The notes below the pieces were generated by a model. The model did not search any database, was not told the DNA's origin, and saw nothing but the letters and a program-made list of their open reading frames with translations. A program made the position numbers and the translations under genes. Positions 39,847-47,249 of a stretch of DNA of 64,000 bases are shown here, piece after piece. Every line of letters begins with the position of its first letter. The stretch's first letter is position 1. Where the stretch lies: the NCBI RefSeq assembly GCF_004331385.1, contig NZ_SJON01000001.1, positions 1 through 64,000 on the forward strand, given 5' to 3'. Origin of the DNA: Enterobacter quasihormaechei (GTDB lineage Bacteria; Pseudomonadota; Gammaproteobacteria; Enterobacterales; Enterobacteriaceae).

Positions 39847-40182
39847 TTACAGAACATTTAAATAAACTACGTTCTCCTCTTGTACCTTATTTGTGACATT
39901 GCAGCCAATAATCGCGTCAATTTTGCTCGCGAGCTCGGGGAGATGTCCGGCTGAAAGGTGAGCGTATCACTGGACCATTTCGATTGACTCCCATCGAACT
40001 ATTTCCTGCAACAATTCCAGATTGATGATGTTCGAGCGGCTTAAGCCAGTAGAAAGCGCAAACTCTACGACTGACTTAAGCGGCTCCGGACATTCATCAT
40101 TCAACCTTCTCGCCTCATGAGGTTCAAGCCGTCTGATACGTTTGTTCTTCGGTTGAGGAACTTTGAGGATTGAATCGGCACG
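39847..40182 (-). pseudogene. Decayed tyrosine-family integrase
   Basis: Read on the minus strand, one continuous frame of 112 codons with a single internal stop matches a P4/phage-type tyrosine recombinase. It reads [21 protein letters not shown], then [19 protein letters not shown] (box I, with the catalytic Arg position reading Ser), then [29 protein letters not shown] (the catalytic-Tyr motif) and a normal C-terminus. The usual Arg before the Tyr (CGA) has become TGA, and the middle of the catalytic domain with the H-X-X-R box is missing by an in-frame deletion. The N-terminal half is also gone, cut at an IS3-type fragment. Its stop codon lies 14 bp from thrW, the classic position for an island integrase. 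Confidence 0.82.
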
Positions 40183-40185
40183 GAT

Positions 40186-40295
40186 CTAACAGACACCCGT
40201 AGTCATTTAAGATGACTTAAAGAGAGGTGCCCATGAGAGGTAGGCGTTATCCTGAAGAGTTTAAAAGTGAAGCGGTAAATTTCTTTACTGACTGA
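40186..40295 (+). pseudogene. Fragment of an IS3-family element (orfA start)
   Basis: An ATG at 40233 with an AGAGAGGTG ribosome site opens MRGRRYPEEFKSEAVNFF, the typical N-terminus of an IS3-family OrfA helix-turn-helix protein, and stops after 20 residues (TGA at 40293). About 45 bp of IS-end-like leader precede it (CTAACAGACACC). The remainder of the IS is absent. The fragment abuts the integrase relic, so an IS insertion followed by deletion probably truncated both. Confidence 0.6.
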
Positions 40296-40460
40296 ACGTC
40301 AGTACCGTAACGGCCTATTAGCTAGCTAACGTAGCTACAGCGGGCATAGAGAGCGTAGTAGTTAGTGTAAGCCATTGAATACTTCAAATGTGATCTGTAT
40401 GTTAAATTTTCTTGAAAAAAATTAATTCTTGGTCATAACCTGCACACAAAATGTTAACAT
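40296..40460. other. Intergenic, AT-rich leader of the acyltransferase gene
   Basis: No gene is recognised. A TAGCTAGCTAACGTAGCTA stretch at about 40319-40337 is a small self-complementary cluster. Sequence becomes AT-rich from about 40380 onward, marking entry into the foreign-looking segment. Confidence 0.4.
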
Positions 40461-41474
40461 GTGTTTAATGCAATTATGGACCAACAAAGAGAATCCTGGC
40501 CAGATGCAATTCGCGCTGTTGCGTGTTTAATGGTTATCATCTTGCACAGTTCTGTGTGGTATGTGGTTTCATATGGAAAAATCCCACTTTCTGACTGGAT
40601 GTCAGGGAATATAGTTGATTCGTTTGTAAGACCCTGTGTGCCGCTATTCTTTATGATTTCAGGTTATATTTTTCTTGGAGAAAAGAAAGTAAAAGCCAAG
40701 AATATATTACGAATTCTGTATTGTCTTTTATTTTATAGCGCGCTGTGCATAATTTATATGTTAGCTACCGACCGCTATAACCCGACAGAAAGAATATTAA
40801 ATATACTTTCTAAGCCAGTATTTTATCACTTATGGTTTTTTTATACTTTAGTTGGTTGCTACATACTTTTCTCTTTCCTTAAGGTTAGGGATGTTGGAAA
40901 ATATAGTGCTATAACTATATTATTGGTTGTGTTTGTTCTATTAAATCCATTCACTTCTAATTTATTTAAATTCATCGGGGTTAGATATTACGGAACTTTT
41001 CTTATAGATGGTGGATTCATCTATAATTTTATATATTGTGTATTAGGGTGTTTTTTTGGAAGGATGGATACCAAAAGAATTGGAGTTTTGACTCCAGTTG
41101 TAGGGTATCTTATTTTTTCAATGCTTACAGCATACTTTATTTACTTGCAAAGTGATAATTTCAACAAGTATGTTGGTAATTTTTACAGCGGAAGTTCTCC
41201 TTTCGTAATGGGCGCCTCGCTGTGTATTTTCATTTTCTTGAAAAACTATTACTCAGATCGTAGTGTAAATCCAGTCATAAAATTGATATCAGGTGCATCA
41301 TTACCTATTTATGGTGTTCATGCCCTGGTTTTAGATTATTTTGTAATGAGAGGTTATCGATCTTTAGATAAACCAGTATTGGATATGTTTTTAATGTCAA
41401 TTTCCGTTTTCTTATTATCTTTACTAATAGCATTTTCAATAAAGGCAGTTGACAGAAATAAACTGGTTTCATAA
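40461..41474 (+). CDS. WecH-like membrane acyltransferase (acyltransferase-3 family)
   Basis: A protein of 337 residues from the GTG at 40461, or 332 from the ATG at 40476; the ATG gives a more usual N-terminus (MDQQRESWPDAIRAVACLMVIILHSS), though neither has a strong ribosome site. It has about ten hydrophobic segments. The family catalytic His is in VIILHSSVWYVV; RPCVPLFFMISGY, SKPVFYHLWFFY, and the GASLPIYGVHALV and DRNKLVS C-terminal motifs run parallel to E. coli WecH, the O-acetyltransferase of enterobacterial common antigen. The gene is conspicuously AT-rich compared with its neighbours, indicating horizontal transfer. It probably acetylates a cell-surface glycan; the acceptor is unknown. 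Confidence 0.85.
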   Translation: MFNAIMDQQRESWPDAIRAVACLMVIILHSSVWYVVSYGKIPLSDWMSGNIVDSFVRPCVPLFFMISGYIFLGEKKVKAKNILRILYCLLFYSALCIIYMLATDRYNPTERILNILSKPVFYHLWFFYTLVGCYILFSFLKVRDVGKYSAITILLVVFVLLNPFTSNLFKFIGVRYYGTFLIDGGFIYNFIYCVLGCFFGRMDTKRIGVLTPVVGYLIFSMLTAYFIYLQSDNFNKYVGNFYSGSSPFVMGASLCIFIFLKNYYSDRSVNPVIKLISGASLPIYGVHALVLDYFVMRGYRSLDKPVLDMFLMSISVFLLSLLIAFSIKAVDRNKLVS

Positions 41475-41487
41475 CAAGGTAAAATCC

Positions 41488-41516
41488 TGGGGGAGTTTGA
41501 CTCCCCCATTTTATTT
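41488..41516 (+). terminator. Terminator of the WecH-like gene
   Basis: TGGGGGAG-TTTGA-CTCCCCCA, a perfect 8-bp stem followed by TTTTATTT, 13 bp after the stop codon. Confidence 0.88.
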
Positions 41517-41780
41517 AAACACATATCTTTTAGTGCCATTTATCCATGTGATATTTATCCCTGTATGGTGGTAAATTTAATATCGCTCATTAGAAACTAC
41601 TGGTGGTATATTATTTGAATATACTAAAAAAATTATTTTCTCGTCCGGCCTGGAAGGTTGGGTAGCTGATTATCGGATGATGACATTCTCCAGCACCAAA
41701 GCCTCGGATTGAGTTAAAAGATATTTACGCGGTGAATAATAACACCTGATTTTGGTAAGTGAATAGCCAGAGCTGAAAAG
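41517..41780. other. Gene-free AT-rich stretch
   Basis: About 260 bp between the two terminators of convergent genes. No open frame with homology and no repeat recognised; no convincing copy of the thrW 3' end was found here. Confidence 0.4.
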
Positions 41781-41803
41781 TGTGATCCCGATAGGGGATC
41801 ACA
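41781..41803 (-). terminator. Terminator of the GGDEF-EAL gene
   Basis: TGTGATCCC-GATAG-GGGATCACA, a perfect 9-bp stem; read on the minus strand it runs on into CTTTTC. It lies 25 bp beyond the GGDEF-EAL stop codon. Confidence 0.75.
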
Positions 41804-41827
41804 TATTTAGCTGGTTGAGCAAAGAGA

Positions 41828-43765
41828 TCATTCCAGGCCGTGCTTAATTTTGCTGTCCACCTGAGGCTGTGGTTTGCTGAAAAGATACCCTTGCACCAGC
41901 TCGCAACCCAAAGCCTGAAGGCGCTCAAGCTGCTCTTCGGTCTCAACACCCTCGGCAATAACACCCATGTTAAGGCTTTTAGCCATCCCGGTAATAAGTT
42001 TTACAATATTAAGCGCATCGTCTTGCGTAGATATCGGATTGACAAAAGATTTATCGATTTTGATTTTATCAAAATTCAGTTCACTGAGTCGTGAGAGCGA
42101 CGAGTATCCCGTGCCAAAATCATCGATGGAAATTCTTACGCCCAATGAGCGTAGCTTTTTGAGAATGGTAATAGGATTATTTCTGTCGCTGAAGAGTGAT
42201 GACTCTGTGACCTCTAACTCAAGACGGTTAGCCGGTAGCCCGGTCTCTGTCAGAACGGACTGCACCGTACTAATAAATGATTTGCTGCCCAACTGGACAG
42301 GCGAGACGTTAACGGAGATCCTCGCCGGAACCGCCCAGGAGACCGCTTCCCTACAGGCCAGTTTGAGTACGGTTTTGCCTATCTCGTTGATCATGCCCGT
42401 TTTTTCAGCAGCGAAAATAAAGCTATCAGGAGAGAGCATTCCTTTTACAGGATGCATCCAGCGAATCAGCGCTTCATAGCCGTAAATTTCCTTGCTGATG
42501 GAATTCACAATAGGCTGGTAATAAACAATAAACTCATTGTTCTCTATCGCCTTGGCCATATCGTTTTCAAGCGTTCTGCTCTCCTGCAACTTCTGAAGCA
42601 TTCGCTGGCGGAAAACTTTAATCTGCTGTGAGCCTGCCTTTTTGGCCTCATAGAGCGCCAGATCGGCAAACTTATAAAGATAATCAGCGCGTCGTTCATT
42701 ATCTGATAAAACAATGCCCACGCAGGTGGCAATTTTTATAAGCTGGTTATTAATTGTGTAGGGCTTGCTGATATTCTCGCTGATTTCTCTTGCGCGCGAA
42801 ACGGCTTCGCTTTCGGTTAATCCGCTGGCTAAAAAAGCAAACTCGTCTCCGCCTAAACGGTAAAAGGTGTCTGAAATACTGCTCATGGCGGTCAGTCGTC
42901 TGGATACCTGGCGTAACAGTAAGTCGCCAGCATCATGACCATAGGTGTCGTTGACCTCTTTGAACCGGTCTAAATCAAATAACATCACCGTGACGGGAAT
43001 ATGATTTTCCTCGGCCTCAAGATTAAGTTTGCTGAGATCATCCCAGAAGTAGAGTCGGTTTTTCATGCCGGTGAGGGAATCATGGTAAACGTCATACTCC
43101 AGTTTTGAATTTTGTACCTGTAGGGTCTCTTTAGATAACTGGAGTTCTTCTGCCAGACTTTCAACCTGCCTGTGCGCTTTCAGAATATTTTTATTTTGAT
43201 AAATTGTTAAAAAGCCCAGAATAATACTCAGGATGATCAGCAGTAAAGAGAGAGCGGAGTAAATATAATACAGGATCTGTATTTTATGGTTGGTGCTGTT
43301 AATCGTGCTAATATCTTTCGTTAACGCGCTTGATGATAGCTGGCTGAGCGGAGCGTCCAGTAAATGCATGGTATGCAGGTATGTTTTTACGTCCGAATGG
43401 CTCATTTTTTCGAGGTTACCATCCAGATAGGTAAGTATTTGATCGAGCCTTAACGCGAGGTCACGATGCGCCTGAACGTTTTTAACGTAATGCCCTAAAT
43501 CCCCCTCCTTAAACAGATCGTTCTGGCTTAGCATAATTTCCAGGCGCATGCGGACCTGGTCTATCGTAACGTCGTCGGAATCGGTTGCGTACAGACCAAG
43601 CCATGATTCAAAGCGATAATATTCGGATACCAGTTGGGCGACAGACCATGACTCCGTGTAATGAGTCAGTTTTTGGAGCTCCTGCTGTCGATCGTAAACC
43701 AGAAAAGCAATATATCCAGTCGTGATAAAAAGAGAAAAAATGATACCAACCAGTATCCTGTTCAT
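41828..43765 (-). CDS. Membrane GGDEF-EAL protein (c-di-GMP cyclase/phosphodiesterase)
   Basis: A 645-residue inner-membrane protein. TM1 spans about 5-23, a helical periplasmic sensor about 25-163, TM2 about 164-187, a coiled-coil linker 190-225, GGDEF about 220-385 and EAL about 395-640. The cyclase motif GGDEF is intact at 305-309; no RxxD inhibitory site precedes it. The phosphodiesterase motifs are also intact: EAL at 431-433, EVTES, DDFGTG at 548-553, KIDKSFV and EGVET. Both activities are therefore possible. It starts with AGGAGAAC upstream, 17 bp after a periplasmic molybdopterin-fold protein, so that partner may modulate the sensor domain. Not in E. coli K-12 at this place. Confidence 0.92.
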   Translation of the reverse strand: MNRILVGIIFSLFITTGYIAFLVYDRQQELQKLTHYTESWSVAQLVSEYYRFESWLGLYATDSDDVTIDQVRMRLEIMLSQNDLFKEGDLGHYVKNVQAHRDLALRLDQILTYLDGNLEKMSHSDVKTYLHTMHLLDAPLSQLSSSALTKDISTINSTNHKIQILYYIYSALSLLLIILSIILGFLTIYQNKNILKAHRQVESLAEELQLSKETLQVQNSKLEYDVYHDSLTGMKNRLYFWDDLSKLNLEAEENHIPVTVMLFDLDRFKEVNDTYGHDAGDLLLRQVSRRLTAMSSISDTFYRLGGDEFAFLASGLTESEAVSRAREISENISKPYTINNQLIKIATCVGIVLSDNERRADYLYKFADLALYEAKKAGSQQIKVFRQRMLQKLQESRTLENDMAKAIENNEFIVYYQPIVNSISKEIYGYEALIRWMHPVKGMLSPDSFIFAAEKTGMINEIGKTVLKLACREAVSWAVPARISVNVSPVQLGSKSFISTVQSVLTETGLPANRLELEVTESSLFSDRNNPITILKKLRSLGVRISIDDFGTGYSSLSRLSELNFDKIKIDKSFVNPISTQDDALNIVKLITGMAKSLNMGVIAEGVETEEQLERLQALGCELVQGYLFSKPQPQVDSKIKHGLE

Positions 43766-43782
43766 TATGTTCTCCTGAACTG

Positions 43783-44277
43783 CTATTCAATCTTCATCTT
43801 GCTGACCTGCCATGCCGAGCGCGAGTAATATATTTGGTTATTTAATTCAGGAAGACTGTCATAAGGATATACGATGAATGCCGGGCCTTTATCGCGAATG
43901 CGCATATATTCGCCATTAACCTTTAAAGCGAGTATGGCATTGTATTTTTTGAAGTCGCTGAGCGGGATGGCTGTCGCGTAATCATTAAGCGCAATAACAT
44001 TGACCACGTTACCCTTGGCACCCACATAATCCATGAGTTTGCTCATCGGAACACCCTCAAACTTAGTGCGGCCATTGTACCAGGGAGATGACGTCTGGAA
44101 GCTCACCATACCGAGTTTTTCAAGGCTGGCGATATCAAACACGGCTTTTCCACTTTCATTCGTGTTCTCAATATTCCCGTAAATGGTTAAAATGGGTTTA
44201 CCAGCAGGTTTTGGCAACTCAGCACCCAGGGTGACGCTTTGCACTAAAAAGCAGCACAGCAGTAAGATTAATCGCAT
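43783..44277 (-). CDS. Periplasmic molybdopterin-oxidoreductase-fold protein, partner of the GGDEF-EAL protein
   Basis: A 164-residue exported protein. The signal peptide spans about 1-19 (cleavage near TLG-AE). The mature part resembles the sulfite-oxidase type oxidoreductase_molyb domain (FEGVPMSKLMDYVGAKG, VIALNDYATAIPLSDFKKY, KGPAFIVYPYD). Its only Cys residues are in the signal peptide, so it lacks the Cys that ligates molybdenum in true enzymes. It is more likely a ligand or redox-independent binding module feeding the GGDEF-EAL protein that follows 17 bp later. The frame opens at a GTG at 44289, but the ATG at 44277 has GGAGGCTGAA directly upstream. Function is inference. Confidence 0.8.
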   Translation of the reverse strand: MRLILLLCCFLVQSVTLGAELPKPAGKPILTIYGNIENTNESGKAVFDIASLEKLGMVSFQTSSPWYNGRTKFEGVPMSKLMDYVGAKGNVVNVIALNDYATAIPLSDFKKYNAILALKVNGEYMRIRDKGPAFIVYPYDSLPELNNQIYYSRSAWQVSKMKIE

Positions 44278-44382
44278 TTCAGCCTCCACGTTTTATCATA
44301 AGTATAAGAATTATAATTTAGTTATCCTACTAGTTTATATATTTTCTCTCCCCCCACGTTTATCCATCATGGGCAGGATGTT

Positions 44383-44405
44383 AAAACGCCACCCGTCGGG
44401 TGGCG
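44383..44405 (-). terminator. Hairpin terminator, relic of the SDR gene
   Basis: CGCCACCC-GTC-GGGTGGCG is a perfect 8-bp stem with a TTTTAA tail on the minus strand. The only minus-strand coding remnant upstream of it is the SDR relic, so it is probably the terminator of that lost gene. Confidence 0.65.
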
Positions 44406-44484
44406 CAGGGGTATTTAACGATTATTCGGTTGGTCAGCAAAGCCGTTCTGCCGGGGTGAACTGACGCAGGCTTTAGCTTGTGCA

Positions 44485-44571
44485 TCAATCTGGATCCCGG
44501 CTGATGGCCAGGCCAACACCTGTCGTTGCGCCTGTAACCAGTGCATTATTACCGCTGAGTTGAAGATCCAT
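44485..44571 (-). pseudogene. Relic of a short-chain dehydrogenase/reductase (N-terminus only)
   Basis: An ATG followed by DLQLSGNNALVTGATTGVGLAIS reproduces the N-terminus of an SDR with its NAD(P)-binding T-G-X3-G-X-G motif, then breaks off and stops after 28 codons. The remaining 220 or so residues are missing. It faces a LysR relic in divergent orientation, the usual layout of an SDR and its regulator. Confidence 0.72.
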
Positions 44572-44696
44572 AATTTTTACTTTCTGATGATGCGTGAGGG
44601 CGCTTTACTCATTGTTCTGCGGGGAATAAATTAGCGGAAATGAAAAACATTCGTTTGTGAAAGCGTAGAACGATCCAAAAATGTGATTGTCCTGGC

Positions 44697-44783
44697 GATG
44701 CCGGCGTCTTCATTACCGTTGCTGAACATGGCTCATTTACTGCCGCAGCGTCGTCAGTCGGCAGCCACCCGAGCGATGATTAA
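44697..44783 (+). pseudogene. Relic of a LysR-family regulator (HTH segment only)
   Basis: A 28-codon open stretch reads DAGVFITVAEHGSFTAAASSVG, typical of the first helices of a LysR HTH, and then hits a stop. It has no start codon in frame and no downstream homology. It is divergent from the SDR relic about 125 bp away, so a regulator-SDR pair was lost here by deletion on both sides. Confidence 0.65.
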
Positions 44784-44821
44784 TCTTCTTACCGCAGATG
44801 CATGACAAGGAACCGTCCATC

Positions 44822-45331
44822 ATGAAAAAAGATAGCTATGCCTTTTTAATTCCACTCATCGTTGGCGGGTTGGCATTGATATTTGGCTTTGTTGTCTGGT
44901 CAATCAAGATTTACCGCGTGACATTCCTTACGGTCCTGGGGGAGCAGTATCTTGCGGCTGGGACATTGCTGCTGCCGCTGGTGGCGATGGTGATATTCAT
45001 CGCGAAGAGGGTATTTAAAGACAAAACCATCGTTGATGTTGTCAAAATGTATCTCGGCCTCATCATCTTCAGCCTGCCAGTTGCCATTTTCGTCATCTTT
45101 ACCGCTGCCTGGCTACTGGGCGGAGAATACTCTGCCTGGAGCCAACCTTACCGGTATGAATCCGGAAGCCGAAATCGTTGTTCGGGGGCGGCAGTTTATG
45201 AGCCGGAACTCAAGAGAGAGATCCGCATCTGTTATCCGCAGGGATATTATTTAATCGATGGCACCCTGTACGTGGAAAAGCGGAGCAATTCGCTGGGTAT
45301 GGTGGTGCTTTGGGCGATCGCGCGCTCCTGA
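44822..45331 (+). CDS. Uncharacterised inner-membrane protein with three helices
   Basis: A 169-residue protein not recognised as a named family. Three hydrophobic segments are visible, at about 7-27, 38-60 and 77-100, followed by a C-terminal hydrophilic domain of about 70 residues with two Cys (NRCSGA and IRICYPQGYY), probably periplasmic and disulfide-linked. The frame opens at 44798, but the ATG at 44822 (MKKDSYAFLIP) after AAGGAACC looks more natural. It is close to the convergent DGC gene (22-bp gap), with the LysR relic upstream. Function unknown. Confidence 0.65.
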   Translation: MKKDSYAFLIPLIVGGLALIFGFVVWSIKIYRVTFLTVLGEQYLAAGTLLLPLVAMVIFIAKRVFKDKTIVDVVKMYLGLIIFSLPVAIFVIFTAAWLLGGEYSAWSQPYRYESGSRNRCSGAAVYEPELKREIRICYPQGYYLIDGTLYVEKRSNSLGMVVLWAIARS

Positions 45332-45352
45332 ACCTGGACACGAATAACCCCG

Positions 45353-47137
45353 TTAGCCCGCCTCCAGCATCCCAAAGCTGACAATCCGCGAGCGCCCCAG
45401 CTCTTTCGCCCGATATAACGCAACGTCCGCCGCGCGCAGCAGGTTATCGCCCTGGGCGTGCTGCGGATAGCTGGCGATCCCGATCGACACATCCACCGGG
45501 CCAATCTCCGAAAGCCCGTAGCGTAGCGAAAGGGCATGCACACCGTTGTAGATCTCCGTTGCGGCGGCGTGCGCTGCTTCCTCATCCGCCCCGGTAAGAA
45601 GCGCCAGAAACTCTTCGCCACCGTAGCGGAAGGCCAGCCCGGTATCGTGCACCGTCCGTTGAATAATGGATGCCACGCTTTTGATCACCAGGTCGCCGGC
45701 CTCATGACCAAAGCGGTCATTAATGCTCTTGAAGTGATCGATATCAATCATCAGGCAGCTTACCGGCTCCTCGTTACGCACGGCCTGCTTCATTTGAGTA
45801 CGTAACGTATCTTCCAGATGGTGGCGATTACGCAGCCCCGTCAGGGGATCGAACAGGGCTTTTTCCAGCAGCGCATCGCGCAGCCGCTGGTTGGCCAGCG
45901 CCAGTCCCAGCGCCTCGGCCATCAGTTCCAGATAGGCGCGGGACGGCGCAGTTTCAGGCGTGATGTTCTGGAATGAGAGCAATCCAATCGCCTCGCCCTG
46001 AGCAATTAAGGGAACGCACAGCGATTGCTGTGCCTGTGATTCAGGCAGATGATAACAGCCGATATCCGGCTCGCCGTTCACCGGCGGATGGCTTTGGCCA
46101 CGCCGGACGGCCCAGCATTCGTCTGGATGGAACGGCTTTTTATCCCCTTCGGGCGACAGCCATTCGGCCGCACAGCGCATCTGCCAGGGATCGCGTTCCA
46201 GAATATACAGACGCCCGGAAACGCCCGGTGCGATATTGGGCGCAAACAGCTCCGCCACGTTCATCACGTCGGCAAAGTTTTCACAGCCCTGCAACCGCTG
46301 GGTCATTCGCGCCAGCAGTTCGCGGATGGCCCAGTCAGCATCGCGCTCTTTTTCCAGCCGCTGCCTTGCCAGTCCGTTCTCGCGGAAGATGCGGATGGCC
46401 TGTGCCATATCGCCGATTTCATCAACCTGGGTGAAGTTCGGCGTTTCGACGGCGTAATCCTGCGATGCCAGACGGTGCACCACGTCACTCAGACGCACCA
46501 CCGGACGGAGTACGCGGCGCTTGAGGATAAAGCCCATTACAAACAAGAAGAGCAGGGCAGTCAGGCCGACCATCACCTCCGAGGCAGTTCGAAGCGTTTT
46601 GGACGTTTTGGTTGCGGCCTGCACGTCGGCAATAATGCGCTTGTCCAGCAGCACGCGAAAGCGTTCGATATTGTTGTGAGCCCGTTCGAGTTCCCGCTCA
46701 TAGCTCTTACCAAAAAGCAGCGCAACGGCCTGCTGTTCCTCGCCCCGGGCGATGCCGTCAATGGCTGACTGCTGTTCATCCTGGAGTTCGTCTACAATTT
46801 TCAGTCCGTCGTACAGCAGCGCCAGCTCTTCACCCGATGCCCCGGTGTTTTTGAGCTGTCGCAGCGTGTGTTCAATATTTTTCAGCTCGGCTTCTTTCGC
46901 CTGATATTTCTCAAGCACCTCGGGCTCTTTTTGGATGACGTAAAGTCGCGCCAGATCGGAGAGCATCCAGGTGTCTGTCTCGATCTCCTCCGTCAGCTGA
47001 TCGAAGACCTGGCGTTGTTTAACGGCTTCACGTTCGATGTTATCGGCATGGGAAGCCATCAGCATGACGATGCCGGAGGCAATGGTCAGGCACACCGTGA
47101 CGCCATAAGCCCAGTTTGTGATCGTGGCGATTCGCAC
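45353..47137 (-). CDS. Membrane diguanylate cyclase (HAMP-GAF-GGDEF)
   Basis: A 594-residue protein making c-di-GMP from two GTP. TM1 spans about 8-28, a helical periplasmic sensor 29-185 (resembling a four-helix-bundle chemoreceptor-type domain), TM2 187-207, HAMP 207-258, a GAF-like domain about 265-415 and GGDEF about 425-590. The active-site motif is GGEEF at 506-510. The RxxD inhibitory site is not conserved (VHDT region), so product inhibition through it is not expected. The start is a GTG at 47137 with AGAGGAAAC upstream. It is a single gene, about 1.6 kb from the GGDEF-EAL operon but transcribed separately. Confidence 0.9.
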   Translation of the reverse strand: MRIATITNWAYGVTVCLTIASGIVMLMASHADNIEREAVKQRQVFDQLTEEIETDTWMLSDLARLYVIQKEPEVLEKYQAKEAELKNIEHTLRQLKNTGASGEELALLYDGLKIVDELQDEQQSAIDGIARGEEQQAVALLFGKSYERELERAHNNIERFRVLLDKRIIADVQAATKTSKTLRTASEVMVGLTALLFLFVMGFILKRRVLRPVVRLSDVVHRLASQDYAVETPNFTQVDEIGDMAQAIRIFRENGLARQRLEKERDADWAIRELLARMTQRLQGCENFADVMNVAELFAPNIAPGVSGRLYILERDPWQMRCAAEWLSPEGDKKPFHPDECWAVRRGQSHPPVNGEPDIGCYHLPESQAQQSLCVPLIAQGEAIGLLSFQNITPETAPSRAYLELMAEALGLALANQRLRDALLEKALFDPLTGLRNRHHLEDTLRTQMKQAVRNEEPVSCLMIDIDHFKSINDRFGHEAGDLVIKSVASIIQRTVHDTGLAFRYGGEEFLALLTGADEEAAHAAATEIYNGVHALSLRYGLSEIGPVDVSIGIASYPQHAQGDNLLRAADVALYRAKELGRSRIVSFGMLEAG

Positions 47138-47249
47138 CTGTTGGTTTCCTCTGCGACAAAAATGGAAGAGCGTTCATTCAGATTATAGAAAACCGCTGAT
47201 TTATGGCGAAAAAAAAGGCGACCTGGGGCCGCCTTACAGAATGTCTGCT

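Noticed and set aside
41640..41740. Possible second copy of the thrW 3' end (attR) near GATTATCGGATG
   Set aside because: Only a 7-bp core (TTATCGG) is shared contiguously with the tRNA end; too short to call an attachment repeat. No longer copy was seen up to 51000.
44413..44556. A 43-codon minus-strand open frame overlapping the SDR relic
   Set aside because: It runs in a different frame from the clear SDR motif, has no ribosome site and no recognisable family.
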